From Acidobacteriota bacterium (GTDB taxonomy: Bacteria > Acidobacteriota > Terriglobia > Bryobacterales > Bryobacteraceae): a DNA stretch of 56,480 bases. Both the position numbers and the translations under genes were made by a program. The stretch covers positions 1 to 56,480 of the forward strand of contig JAEZIJ010000205.1 of the NCBI GenBank assembly GCA_023436715.1. Reading direction: 5' to 3'. Shown here in pieces: positions 8,425 to 17,621 of the stretch. The notes under the pieces are model-generated. The model saw only the letters and a list, made by a program, of their open reading frames with translations, was not told the origin of the DNA and did no database searches. Within the stretch, counting starts at the first letter, position 1; every line of letters begins with the position of its first letter.

Positions 8425-9327
8425 ATGTTTGCAACTTGGGGGACAGCTTATGTAATTGGCGCCGCGGCCCTCGCAGTTCAAGTGGCGGCCGCTCAAGCGC
8501 AGAATCAATACTCGCCGTACGCGCAACCGCAACAGCAGACCGGATGCGCCAGTATGGCGGCAACCAATCAGGCGACCGGCTTTACCAGCTCGTCGCAAAA
8601 GTTTCAGACCCGGACGACTCTTTCCAATGAGGCGGTTGCGGTCCTTTCATGTACCCAGCAGGCGCGCAGTGCGATCGCAAACGGAAACCGCCAGGCCGCT
8701 ATCGGCCAGATCGATCAGGGGCTTCAGGAAGCCCGCCAGGCGCGCAATATCGCTTCTACGCAGGGGCAGGGCAACGTGATTCCCATTTTCACGGAGTACG
8801 CGCAGACCTCGGTTATCGGGCCGATCGCAAGTGCGCGTACGGCGGGTGGCACTCAGGCCGCGGGCGCTCCGGCCGTCCAGAGCGTCATGGGACAGTACAC
8901 CGCGGTTGCAGTGAATGTGCCAATGGCTGAGCAGCAACTGCAGGCAGCGCGGACCGCACTCCTCAATAACGACATGGCTGCGGCCGATTCGGCTCTCAAA
9001 GCGGTCGGGGATGGGGTGATCATGGTTCGTGTTGAATCCGATATGCCGCTGGTGCAGGCGAGGCAGAACCTCGCGCTGGCCAGGGGCATGATCAACCAGG
9101 GCAATTTGCAGGCTGCCCACGCACCGCTTCGCGAAGCCGCCAACGCCCTTGGACAGTACTCAGGGACCCACGCCCAGGGGGCCCAGCGGCTTCAATTACA
9201 GGTCGCATCGTTGGCGAATAACCTTCCCGCCAACCAGCAAACGGCTGCCACGCAGATAGACACGTGGTGGAACGAGCTGGCCGATTGGACCGGCGCACCG
9301 CAGCAACCGCAGCAGCAAGCCGGATAA
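8425..9327 (+). CDS. YfdX-like exported helical protein
   Basis: 300 aa. The ATG at 8425 has AAAGGAGG 7 nt upstream. A signal peptide ends at about residue 26 (VAAAQAQ). The mature part is Gln/Ala-rich and helical, with paired repeats: VNVPMAEQQLQAARTALLNN followed by DSALKAVGDGVIM, then PLVQARQNLALARGMI with A-rich spacing. This matches the general pattern of YfdX family proteins (tandem A-x-x-L helices, a Pro-Leu-initiated final pair). The function of that family is unclear, apart from acid-stress association in enterics. C-terminal poly-Gln/Pro tail. Family call moderate. Confidence 0.65.
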   Translation: MFATWGTAYVIGAAALAVQVAAAQAQNQYSPYAQPQQQTGCASMAATNQATGFTSSSQKFQTRTTLSNEAVAVLSCTQQARSAIANGNRQAAIGQIDQGLQEARQARNIASTQGQGNVIPIFTEYAQTSVIGPIASARTAGGTQAAGAPAVQSVMGQYTAVAVNVPMAEQQLQAARTALLNNDMAAADSALKAVGDGVIMVRVESDMPLVQARQNLALARGMINQGNLQAAHAPLREAANALGQYSGTHAQGAQRLQLQVASLANNLPANQQTAATQIDTWWNELADWTGAPQQPQQQAG

Positions 9328-9355
9328 GCCGGCTGACGAAAACGCACGTATTCCT

Positions 9356-9386
9356 CTGTAGGGGCCGGGCATGCCCGGCCCGCTCC
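9356..9386. repeat. 31-bp dispersed palindromic repeat, copy 1
   Basis: This 31-bp segment is present as an exact reverse complement at 54,253-54,283. Its core is the 20-bp perfect palindrome GGGCCGGGCATGCCCGGCCC, with CTGTA on one side and GCTCC on the other. It lies 28 bp after the YfdX-like stop and 26 bp before tgt. It could act as a transcript-end hairpin. Confidence 0.75.
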
Positions 9387-9412
9387 GGGATACGGTCGTC
9401 CGCTAAAATAGT

Positions 9413-10552
9413 GTGTTGTCCTGTTTTTCATTCGAAATCACTGCCGAATGCCCGCACACGCGTGCCCGCGCCGGCATCCTTCACACGCCTCACGGCGACA
9501 TCGAAACGCCCGTATTCATGCCGGTCGGCACGCAGGCCACGGTGAAAGGTTTACCCCAGCGTGACCTGCTCGAAGACCTCGACCTCCGCGTCCTGCTCGC
9601 GAATACGTACCATTTGTATCTGCGGCCGGGCCACGAGCTGATCCGGGCACTGGGCGGGCTGCACCAATTCATGTCCTGGCCCCGCGCCATCCTCACCGAT
9701 TCCGGGGGGTTTCAGGTCTTCAGTCTCAGCGGCTTGCGCAAGGTGACCGACGAGGGCGTCCTGTTCCGCTCGCACCTCAACGGCGACGCGCACCTGTTCA
9801 CCCCGGAATCCACCGTGGATGTGCAACTCGCTTTCGGCAGCGATATCGCCATGGTGCTGGACGAATGCCTGGAATACCCGGCCGGACACGCCGAGACTCG
9901 CCAGTCGGTCGAGCGGACAGTGCGGTGGGCGCGTGCTGCCTTCACGCACTATCGCCGCCGGTGCGCCGAAGGCGAAGTCCGGTCCGCGCTTTTCCCCATC
10001 GTTCAGGGCGCAACCTACGGCGATCTCAGGCGCCGGTGCGCCGCCGAACTGCTGGAGCTCGAAGCGCCGGGCTACGCGATCGGGGGGCTTTCGGTCGGCG
10101 AGCCGCGCGCCCTCAGCCTGGAGATGGTGGAGATCACCGCCCCGCTCCTGCCCCGCGCACGGCCGCGTTACGTCATGGGCGTCGGCATGCCCGAGGAACT
10201 GGGCGAGTACGTCGCCCGCGGCGTGGACATGATGGATTGCGTTCTGCCGTCCCGGAACGCCCGAAACGGATGCCTGTTCACTTCCGAGGGGCGTGTCATT
10301 ATTAAACAGGCTAAATACCGCGACGATCCCCGCCCGCTTGACCCGGCCTGCGGCTGCTACACCTGCCGGAGCTTCTCCCGTGCTTATCTGAGGCACCTGT
10401 TCCAGGCCGGCGAGATCCTGTTCTCTACTCTGGCTACGCTGCACAACCTCCGCCACTACCTTGACATCATTGGGCGGATCAGGCAATCTATTACGTTAGG
10501 AACGTTACCCGAGTACTTGGAATCAGTCCGCTCCGGTTCCAGAATACAATAG
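9413..10552 (+). CDS. tgt: tRNA-guanine transglycosylase
   Basis: 379 aa, standard length. It exchanges G34 for a queuosine precursor in GUN-anticodon tRNAs. Visible: the nucleophile-region ILTDSGGFQVFSL (Asp96), the second catalytic Asp in GVDMMDCVLPSRNARNG, and the zinc site CGCYTCRSFSRAYLRHL. The start is the GTG at 9413, giving MLSCFSFEITAE, a normal N-terminus. An in-line block with yajC-secD-secF follows, an arrangement well known in other bacteria. Confidence 0.95.
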   Translation: MLSCFSFEITAECPHTRARAGILHTPHGDIETPVFMPVGTQATVKGLPQRDLLEDLDLRVLLANTYHLYLRPGHELIRALGGLHQFMSWPRAILTDSGGFQVFSLSGLRKVTDEGVLFRSHLNGDAHLFTPESTVDVQLAFGSDIAMVLDECLEYPAGHAETRQSVERTVRWARAAFTHYRRRCAEGEVRSALFPIVQGATYGDLRRRCAAELLELEAPGYAIGGLSVGEPRALSLEMVEITAPLLPRARPRYVMGVGMPEELGEYVARGVDMMDCVLPSRNARNGCLFTSEGRVIIKQAKYRDDPRPLDPACGCYTCRSFSRAYLRHLFQAGEILFSTLATLHNLRHYLDIIGRIRQSITLGTLPEYLESVRSGSRIQ

Positions 10553-10647
10553 CGATTCCTGTGATTGCTCCTCCTCGGAAGTGCGACATTGTTGTGTTTT
10601 GTTGTGCGAAATGAGAGCCGGAATCTACTGGCAACGAGAGGCCGAAC

Positions 10648-10968
10648 GTGCTCTTGACCCTCAATTTCTACCTCCAGACGAATGCCCCGGCGTCCAACCC
10701 CATCATGGGGTTCCTGCCGATCCTCCTGATCTTCGCCATCTTCTATTTTCTGCTGTTCATGCCCATGCAAAGGCAACGCAAGCAACAGCAGAAAATGCTT
10801 CGGGAGCTGCAGAACGGCAACGTTGTGGTGACCAGCGGCGGAATCGTCGGCACGATCGTGGCGATCGAGGACGACACCCTGGTCATCCGCGTGAAGCCCG
10901 ATAACGTAAAATTGCAGGTGGCCCGCAGCGCGGTTGCGAGCCTGGTACCGGGCGATACGAAGAAATAG
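10648..10968 (+). CDS. yajC: Preprotein translocase subunit YajC
   Basis: 106 aa from a GTG at 10648. One membrane helix (about 20-40, GFLPILLIFAIFYFLLFMP) is followed by the basic MQRQRKQQQKM segment and the conserved NGNVVVTSGGIVGTI core. It is an accessory subunit of SecDF-YajC in the inner membrane. It lies 33 bp upstream of secD in the same direction. Confidence 0.95.
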   Translation: MLLTLNFYLQTNAPASNPIMGFLPILLIFAIFYFLLFMPMQRQRKQQQKMLRELQNGNVVVTSGGIVGTIVAIEDDTLVIRVKPDNVKLQVARSAVASLVPGDTKK

Positions 10969-11001
10969 GATTTCCGCGACCGAAGCGATAGAGAAGAACA
11001 A

Positions 11002-12621
11002 ATGACCAAAGGCGTGAGAACGAGAGCGATCGTCATCATAGGTGTGCTGCTGCTGTCAGTCTACGGAATCATCGGGCTGCCAAAGTCCGCCGCCGACCTG
11101 ATGAGCAACTTGCAGCACAACATCCGGCTGGGGCTGGATCTGAAGGGCGGCAGCTACATGGTCCTCCAGGTCCAGGTGCAGGACGCCGTAAAGGCGGAAG
11201 CCGATCGCACCATGGAAAGCCTCAAAGGGGACTTCCGCAAGCAGGGTGTCGATTACACCTCGATGGACCGCAACGACCCTACCTCCGTCGATCAGGCCGA
11301 TTCAGTCCAGATCAACATCAAGGGCGTGCCGGTGAACAAGACCGGCGATATGCGGACCGTGGTCACGGACCGGCACCCCGCCTGGGTTCTGACGCCCACC
11401 AGTTCGACGGATTACCGTCTCAACCTTAAGCCGACCGAGTTGATCGCGATCAAGCGCGACGCGGTCGAGCGGACACAGCAGACCGTTGCGAACCGCATCA
11501 ACGGCCTCGGGCTCAGCGAGCCCACCATCCAGCAGCGCGGACGCGCCGAGGCGGATAGCGAGATTCTGGTGCAGTTGCCCGGCGTGGACGACCCGGCCCG
11601 CATCAAGCAGATCATGCAGATGGAGGCCATGCTGGAGATCTCCGACGTCAAGGACGGCCCGTTCGCCAGCCAGGAGCAGGCGCTGGCCAAGCACGGAGGC
11701 GTGCTTCCGCTGAACACCAAGCTGGTCAGGGGCGCCGCCCGCGGTCAGGATTCCGGCGAGAGCTGGTATCTGGTGAGCCGCACCCCGGTTATCACCGGCC
11801 AGGATCTGCGGAATGCCAAGCCCGGCCGCGACGAGTATAACAAGTGGGAGACGGATTTCAGCCTTAACAAGCAGGGTGCGGCCCGCTTCGCCAGGTTCAC
11901 CGAGGCGAACGTCGGCAATCGCCTGGCCATCATCCTGGACGGAAAGGTCCAGAGCGCGCCCACCATCCAATCCCGCATCGAGGATTCGGGCCGCATCACG
12001 GGCGCAGGCACCCAGCAGGAAGCTTCGGACCTGGCTCTGGTCCTGCGGGCCGGCTCGCTTCCCGCCGGCATCCGGTATGAAGAGGAGCGCACAGTCGGAC
12101 CGTCGCTCGGAGCCGATTCCGTCCGCGAAGGCATCACGGCCGGCGTTGTCGGCCTGCTGGCCGTCATTGTGGTCATGCTGGTCTACTACAAGGGCGCGGG
12201 CGTGAACGCTGTGCTCGCCTTGATCCTGAACGCGATCATCCTGCTGGCCGCCCTTGGCTACTTCGGCGCGGTGCTGACGCTGCCCGGAATCGCGGGAGTG
12301 ATCCTTACGATTGGTATGGCGGTGGACAGCAACGTCCTGATATTTGAACGCATCCGCGAGGAGTTGCGCGCGGGCAAGGGAGTCGTCGCTGCCATTGATA
12401 CGGGCTTCAGTAAGGCCTTTATCACCATCATCGACACCCACGTCACGACGGTAGTGTCGTGTGCATTTCTGTTCTTGTTCGGCACCGGCCCGGTGAAGGG
12501 GTTTGCGGTCACTCTCGTGATTGGCCTCGTTGCGAATCTTTTCACGGCTGTGTTTGTGTCCCGAACGATGTTTGACTGGCACCTGAATCGGCAGCAGCAA
12601 GTATCCCACTTGAGTATTTGA
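11002..12621 (+). CDS. secD: Protein translocase subunit SecD
   Basis: 539 aa. The N-terminal TM helix is followed by GLDLKGGSYMVLQV, the P1-head region with a family-typical large periplasmic domain (about 35-360), and a C-terminal five-helix RND-type membrane domain with VIVVMLVYYKGAGVNAVLALI and VILTIGMAVDSNVLIFERIREE, the conserved D-S-N-V-L-I-F-E-R motif. It works with SecF to use the proton gradient to complete Sec export. SD AGAGAAG is 5 nt before the ATG. Confidence 0.95.
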   Translation: MTKGVRTRAIVIIGVLLLSVYGIIGLPKSAADLMSNLQHNIRLGLDLKGGSYMVLQVQVQDAVKAEADRTMESLKGDFRKQGVDYTSMDRNDPTSVDQADSVQINIKGVPVNKTGDMRTVVTDRHPAWVLTPTSSTDYRLNLKPTELIAIKRDAVERTQQTVANRINGLGLSEPTIQQRGRAEADSEILVQLPGVDDPARIKQIMQMEAMLEISDVKDGPFASQEQALAKHGGVLPLNTKLVRGAARGQDSGESWYLVSRTPVITGQDLRNAKPGRDEYNKWETDFSLNKQGAARFARFTEANVGNRLAIILDGKVQSAPTIQSRIEDSGRITGAGTQQEASDLALVLRAGSLPAGIRYEEERTVGPSLGADSVREGITAGVVGLLAVIVVMLVYYKGAGVNAVLALILNAIILLAALGYFGAVLTLPGIAGVILTIGMAVDSNVLIFERIREELRAGKGVVAAIDTGFSKAFITIIDTHVTTVVSCAFLFLFGTGPVKGFAVTLVIGLVANLFTAVFVSRTMFDWHLNRQQQVSHLSI

Positions 12622-12711
12622 GGATGTTTGTGCTAGCTTTTCCTTCTTTGGCCGGGAACTTAACTTCACAGGCCGGTGTCCAATCCCTCGAGCACCGGTA
12701 CGGCGTGTTGC

Positions 12712-13920
12712 ATGGAAATCTTTAGAAATACTAACTTCGACTTTCTGGGCAAGAAGTGGCCCTTCATTATCGCCTCGCTGGTGCTGACGGCGGCGGGCCT
12801 CTTCAGTCTGGTCGCCAAGGGCGGCCCCGCATACGGAATCGACTTCCGCGGCGGCACCCTGATCGACGTGCAGTTCAAGGGCAAGGCCCCCGTCGAGAAA
12901 ATCCGCTCGGAACTCTCCAAGAAGATTTCGGGCGAAATCACCGTTCAGAGCGCCGGCGCCTCGGGCGACCGGGCCCTCATTGGCACCGAACAGGCGACCA
13001 ACCAGGAACTGTCCCAGGCCCGGCAGGCAATCGTTGCGACTCTGGCGGCGGCATTCGGGGAGCCCGGCGGCAAACTCGATTTCAACAACGCCGGCGCCTC
13101 GGCGCTTGCGGACGGCTTGCGCGATCCGCTCATCCGCAACGGGGTAACCTTGTCGGATCCGGACCTGCAAGCCCTGGCGCAGAACATGGTTCGCTTCCGC
13201 GACTCGGAGCGGTCCGGCATCGTTTCGAATTTTCAGGACCTGTCTTCGGTGCCGGGCGTGACGCCGGCCGTGGTCAGGACACTGAACGAGCAGGCGTACC
13301 TTGCGCCCTTCCAGGTGAAGAGCGTGGAAGTCGTCGGGCCGAAGGTCGGCGGTGAATTGCGGCAGCAGGCTATCTGGGCGACTCTGTACGCTCTCGGCGG
13401 CATGCTCGTGTACATCGCTTTCCGCTTTGAGTTGGTCTATGGCGTGGCCGCCGTCCTCGCCGTGACCCATGATACGATCATCACCATTGGTTTGTTTTCG
13501 ATATTCGATAGGGAAATCTCGTTGACGGTCATTGCCGCGCTTCTCACGCTCGTCGGCTACTCGATGAACGACACGATTGTGGTGTTCGACCGGATCCGGG
13601 AAAACTTGAAGATCCTGCGGAGGGAGAAGCTGGAGTCGCTGGTCAATCTCAGCATCAACCAGACTCTGAGCCGGACGATTCTTACTTCCGGCCTCACGTT
13701 CCTTACCGTGCTTGCGCTGTTTTTGTTTGGCGGGGAAGTACTCAACAACTTTGCCTTCGCCCTCGTGGTCGGGATCATCATCGGCACGTATTCGTCCATC
13801 TTCATCGCCAGCCCCATCGTTGTGTTCTGGCAGAATCTTGCGGAAAAGCGGAAGCAGGGCGGCTCTCCTGCCGCTCCGGCCCCGTCCCAGACGCCGGCGA
13901 AGTCCCGTTCGGGGCGATGA
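12712..13920 (+). CDS. secF: Protein translocase subunit SecF
   Basis: 402 aa from the ATG at 12712 (MEIFRNTNFDFLGKKW). The longer in-frame GTG/ATG option from 12676 adds 12 residues unlike SecF. It contains YGIDFRGGTLIDVQFKG, a periplasmic P4-like region somewhat longer than usual, and six TM helices with LTLVGYSMNDTIVVFDRIRE, the SecF counterpart of the SecD motif. The tail is Pro/Ala-rich. It is separated from secD by 90 bp, a slightly long gap, but in the same direction. Confidence 0.93.
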   Translation: MEIFRNTNFDFLGKKWPFIIASLVLTAAGLFSLVAKGGPAYGIDFRGGTLIDVQFKGKAPVEKIRSELSKKISGEITVQSAGASGDRALIGTEQATNQELSQARQAIVATLAAAFGEPGGKLDFNNAGASALADGLRDPLIRNGVTLSDPDLQALAQNMVRFRDSERSGIVSNFQDLSSVPGVTPAVVRTLNEQAYLAPFQVKSVEVVGPKVGGELRQQAIWATLYALGGMLVYIAFRFELVYGVAAVLAVTHDTIITIGLFSIFDREISLTVIAALLTLVGYSMNDTIVVFDRIRENLKILRREKLESLVNLSINQTLSRTILTSGLTFLTVLALFLFGGEVLNNFAFALVVGIIIGTYSSIFIASPIVVFWQNLAEKRKQGGSPAAPAPSQTPAKSRSGR

Positions 13921-13995
13921 AGCAGACGTGGTAGGGTTGGTCTCCGGCACCCGCGTGCCGGAAGCTGAAAAGGATGTTGGAAAGGGTACTCTCAT

Positions 13996-14757
13996 ATGTT
14001 CGAACAAAGCCTCCTCGAGGGTGGGAAGACCAATAAACCCTGGACCATAGTGGTGTCTTTCGGACTCCAGATAGGGTTGCTCGGTGTCCTTATTCTGATC
14101 CCCCTTCTGGTTTACGATCAACTGCCGAAAACGCAGTTGACAAGTTTTCTGGTCGCTCCTCCCCCTCCTCCTCCTCCTCCTCCTCCTCCGGCCGCGGTGG
14201 TTCAAAGGGTCGCGAGAGTCATTCCGCGCCAGTTCGATGCCGGCCGCCTTATGACTCCCAAGGCCATTCCTAAGAAGGTCATTGAGATCAAGGAAGACGA
14301 ACTGCCACCCGCGTCCAGTGGCGGCGGCGGCGTCGTCGGCGGCGTTCCGGGCGGCGTGCCCGGCGGCTCGCCCGGCGGTATTATCGGCGGTATTATCGGA
14401 TCGGTGCCGACGGCGGCGCCTCCTCCGCCCCCGCCCCCAAAGGTCGTCGAGAAGCCGAAGGAAGTCCAGCGCATCCGCGTCGGCGGCAATGTGCAGAATG
14501 CCAACCTGATCAGAAAGGTTACGCCGGTTTACCCGCCTTTGGCAAAGCAGGCGCGCATTCAGGGACAAGTCCGCTTCACGGCGATCATCTCCAGGGAAGG
14601 TACGATTTCGAATTTGCAGCTAATCAGTGGACATCCGCTGCTGGTGCCCTCGGCTCAGGACGCGGTCAAGCAGTGGGTGTATCGCCCGACGCTCCTGAAC
14701 GGAGAGCCGGTCGAAGTCGTTACGCAGATTGACGTGAACTTCACGTTGAGCCAGTAA
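13996..14757 (+). CDS. TonB-family energy transducer
   Basis: 253 aa. There is one N-terminal membrane anchor (about 17-40), then a run of 11 prolines encoded by a CCT trinucleotide tract at 14,158-14,190, a Gly/Val/Pro-rich periplasmic linker, and a C-terminal TonB domain (about 170-253) with VTPVYPPLAKQARIQGQV and VKQWVYRPTLLNGEPV. It transmits the proton-motive force from ExbB/ExbD to outer-membrane TonB-dependent receptors. The exbB and two exbD genes follow immediately, forming a complete system. Confidence 0.9.
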   Translation: MFEQSLLEGGKTNKPWTIVVSFGLQIGLLGVLILIPLLVYDQLPKTQLTSFLVAPPPPPPPPPPPAAVVQRVARVIPRQFDAGRLMTPKAIPKKVIEIKEDELPPASSGGGGVVGGVPGGVPGGSPGGIIGGIIGSVPTAAPPPPPPPKVVEKPKEVQRIRVGGNVQNANLIRKVTPVYPPLAKQARIQGQVRFTAIISREGTISNLQLISGHPLLVPSAQDAVKQWVYRPTLLNGEPVEVVTQIDVNFTLSQ

Positions 14758-14836
14758 TAGTTTTCAAAATTTGGTGGGGGCGGCCTGGAAACCCGCCCTT
14801 ACAGGAAAATTCAACTCGCAGGAGAAAGACAAACAA

Positions 14837-15568
14837 ATGTTTCTACAACTACAAGTTTGGGCGATTATGTTGATCCAGGAGGGCGGTGCGGTCGGTTGGG
14901 ACGCCCGTGCGCTCTGGCATCAGATGGGCTGGCTGGCCAGGGGCGTCGTCATCGCGCTGTTCCTGATGTCGGCGTGGTCAATCGGCGTCATGATCGACCG
15001 TTTGATCGCTTACGGCGCGGCCAGAAAGCAGTCCCGTGCGTTCGCGCCGGCAGTGGCCGGAGCGTTGCGCGAGGGCAAGCTCGATGAGGCGATCAAGATC
15101 GCCGACCGCTACAAGAAGAGCCACCTGGCGAAGGTTGTCGTCGCCGGGCTGCAGGAGTTCCGCGCTCACCAGATCAGCTCCGAAATTCCAGGCGAGGAAA
15201 TCGAAGCTTCCAAGCGGGCCCTGGAGCGCGCCGAAGCCATCGTCCACGCCGAACTGAAGCGCGGCGTATCCAGCCTGGCAACTATCGGTTCCACTGCTCC
15301 GTTCGTCGGACTGTTCGGCACCGTCGCCGGCATCATCAATGCGTTCGCCAGCATGGCCTCTGAAAAGTCCACCGGTATCGGTGCCGTCGCGGGCGGTATT
15401 TCCGAAGCGCTGGTGACCACCGCCGTGGGTCTGTTCGTCGCCATCCCGGCCGTCTGGATGTTCAACTACTTCACCACTAAGGTGGAGTCGTTCGACGTCG
15501 AAATGGGTAACTCCAGTTCCGAGTTGATCGACTACTTCCTGAAGCGCTCGCAGCGCGTGTCGAAGTAG
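14837..15568 (+). CDS. exbB: ExbB/TolQ/MotA-family proton channel protein
   Basis: 243 aa. The ATG at 14837 has AGGAGAAAGAC upstream. An in-frame start at 14771 would add 22 non-conserved residues. Three TM helices: about 37-57 (VVIALFLMSAWSIGVMIDRL), 152-175 (STAPFVGLFGTVAGIINAFA) and 190-215 (TTAVGLFVAIPAVWMFNYF). The GLFGTVAGI and AVGLFVAIPA motifs are characteristic. It forms the inner-membrane stator with ExbD for TonB. Confidence 0.92.
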   Translation: MFLQLQVWAIMLIQEGGAVGWDARALWHQMGWLARGVVIALFLMSAWSIGVMIDRLIAYGAARKQSRAFAPAVAGALREGKLDEAIKIADRYKKSHLAKVVVAGLQEFRAHQISSEIPGEEIEASKRALERAEAIVHAELKRGVSSLATIGSTAPFVGLFGTVAGIINAFASMASEKSTGIGAVAGGISEALVTTAVGLFVAIPAVWMFNYFTTKVESFDVEMGNSSSELIDYFLKRSQRVSK

Positions 15569-15680
15569 TTGTTGTTTCGCTGACTTTGGAGGCTTGACTC
15601 CGCGAGTTGAACCGGAAACCGCGGGACCGGTCATTCGGTCCCGCGAGCTCCGAGCCCGCTGGGTCTCAAAGGATACTGCG

Positions 15681-16115
15681 ATGAAAAAATTCAATTCGCC
15701 GCCGCCGGTCGCGGACATCAACGTGACCCCGATGGTGGACGTGATGCTCGTCATGCTCATCATCTTCATGGTCATCACTCCGATGCTGTCGCATGGCGTG
15801 ACCGTTGACCTGACGCCGACAAAGAACCCTATCAACATGGCGAACGCCGAAAAGGAAGACGCCATTGTGGTGGCGGTTACGCGCGACGGCAAGACTTTTC
15901 TTGGCACTACGCTCATTTCCCCCGACCAGTTGGCTCCTAAGGTTAAGGATTTGCTCGTGAACCGGCTGGACAAGATGACGTATGTGAAGGCTGATCGGCG
16001 GTCGATGTACAGCAAGGTCGTCGAGGTTGTCGATAATCTCCGCGCGGCCGGTGTCGATCAGTTGGGTTTGATGACCGAACTTGAGGACAAAAACAAGGCG
16101 ATGCAACAGCAGTGA
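15681..16115 (+). CDS. exbD: ExbD/TolR-family biopolymer transport protein (first copy)
   Basis: 144 aa from the ATG at 15681. One TM helix with the proton-carrying Asp is in ADINVTPMVDVMLVMLIIFM, followed by a periplasmic domain ending VVDNLRAAGVDQLGLMTE. It partners ExbB. It lies 112 bp after exbB, and that gap is GC-rich without a clear gene. Confidence 0.92.
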   Translation: MKKFNSPPPVADINVTPMVDVMLVMLIIFMVITPMLSHGVTVDLTPTKNPINMANAEKEDAIVVAVTRDGKTFLGTTLISPDQLAPKVKDLLVNRLDKMTYVKADRRSMYSKVVEVVDNLRAAGVDQLGLMTELEDKNKAMQQQ

Positions 16116-16184
16116 CCGTCCCTGCGCGTAGCGGGCGGGTGTGGATTGCAGCCTTAAGAATCGTTCTTCGAAGGAGAATTCTCT

Positions 16185-16610
<426 letters not shown>

Positions 16611-16648
16611 TAGCGTCTCCGGTTAGGATTGTGGTGACAGGAGCTAGC

Positions 16649-17500
16649 ATGAACCGCAAATGGACTTATTCCCTGGCTGCGCTTGCTCTCGGAGTTCTCG
16701 CCGTCGCCGGTACAGGCTGCGAAAGACTGCGGGCGCGCGACCAACTTAACAAGGGCGTGCAGGCGTTCAAGAACGCGAAATATCCCGAGGCCGTCGAACG
16801 TTTCAAGACGGCTGTCCAATTGGATCCCACCTTTCTTAATGCGAGGTTGTATCTGGCCACGGCGTATATGAGCCAGTACATCCCGGGGGCGGAATCCCCC
16901 GATAACCTCCAGATGGCCGCCGCCGCAAAGCAGAGCTTCCAGCAGGTCCTCGAGCAGGAACCCGGAAACGAAGTCGCCCTCGCGTCGATGGCTTCCCTGC
17001 ATTTCCAGGAATCCAACGGTATTCAGGACCTCGACAAGAAGCTGGCGAAGCTCGATGAGGCCCAGCAATGGTACGCCAAGCTGTCCTCGGTGAGCCCGAC
17101 CAACAAGGACGCTTTTTACAGTCTGGGCGTCATTGCGTGGGCGAAATGGTACCCCGCCATCCAGGGTGCCCGCGTGAAAGCGGGTATGAAGGCGGAGGAT
17201 CCGGGCCCGCTAAAGGATAAAAAGGCCCGTGAAGAGCTTCGCGCGAAATACTGGAACATGGTCGATGAGGGGCTGAAGAATCTTCAGAAGTCCCTGGAAA
17301 TCGACAAGAACTACGACGATGCAATGGCGTACCTCAACCTGCTCTATCGCGAACGGGCGGACCTCGCCGAGAGCGCGGAAGAGTACAAGAACGACATTGC
17401 ACAAGCAGACAATTGGCTTCAGAAGGCCCTCGACACTCGCAAGATGAAGGCGGGTTCGGGCGCGGCTGAGGCCGCAGCGCCTGCCGAGCCCGCAAAGTAA
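16649..17500 (+). CDS. TPR-repeat lipoprotein
   Basis: 283 aa from the ATG at 16649 (SD ACAGGAGC). The leader ends AVAGTGC, a plausible lipobox with Cys near residue 25, so it is probably lipid-anchored in the periplasm. Tetratricopeptide helices: LNKGVQAFKNAKYPEAVERF, then FLNARLYLATAYMSQ and the DAFYSLGVIAWAKWYP segment, with a final KSLEIDKNYDDAMAYLNLL repeat. The C-terminus is Ala/Glu-rich. It follows the ExbBD genes and is likely a scaffold of the same envelope system. Confidence 0.85.
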   Translation: MNRKWTYSLAALALGVLAVAGTGCERLRARDQLNKGVQAFKNAKYPEAVERFKTAVQLDPTFLNARLYLATAYMSQYIPGAESPDNLQMAAAAKQSFQQVLEQEPGNEVALASMASLHFQESNGIQDLDKKLAKLDEAQQWYAKLSSVSPTNKDAFYSLGVIAWAKWYPAIQGARVKAGMKAEDPGPLKDKKAREELRAKYWNMVDEGLKNLQKSLEIDKNYDDAMAYLNLLYRERADLAESAEEYKNDIAQADNWLQKALDTRKMKAGSGAAEAAAPAEPAK

Positions 17501-17516
17501 GCGGCGCCCGATCGGT

Positions 17517-17562
17517 GGCACAGGCCTCCCGGCCTGTGCCGCACAGGCCAGGAGGCCTGTGC
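17517..17562. repeat. Twin palindromic repeats (ACAGGCC family)
   Basis: Two adjacent hairpins: GGCACAGGCC-tccc-GGCCTGTGCC at 17,517-17,540 and GCACAGGCC-agga-GGCCTGTGC at 17,541-17,562. The second shares its core with the repeat at 1-36. They sit 16 bp after the TPR gene stop and 18 bp before the TATAAT box of rel. They could end upstream transcription. Confidence 0.75.
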
Positions 17563-17580
17563 GTGCCATGCCCCAGGCGC

Positions 17581-17620
17581 TATAATGACTTCAGGCGGCT
17601 TCGAATGCCGCTTTTTTTTT
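17581..17620 (+). promoter_or_regulatory. rel promoter -10 box and leader hairpin with T-tract
   Basis: A perfect TATAAT is at 17,581-17,586. A 5-bp hairpin (GCGGC at 17,595-17,599, GCCGC at 17,607-17,611) follows, then nine T at 17,612-17,620, and the rel ATG at 17,622. No Shine-Dalgarno sequence fits between hairpin and ATG. No good -35 box is seen at 17 bp. The arrangement resembles a miniature intrinsic terminator inside a roughly 30-nt leader. Confidence 0.5.
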
Positions 17621-17621
17621 C

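Noticed and set aside
14158..14190. CCT tract as a phase-variable repeat
   Set aside because: The unit is three bases and in frame, so slippage changes only proline number in a TonB linker, not the reading frame.
11302..14568. 1088-codon open frame on the minus strand
   Set aside because: It runs antisense through secD, secF and the TonB gene. The product is His/Arg/Asp-rich with no domain, which is typical of a GC-rich shadow frame.
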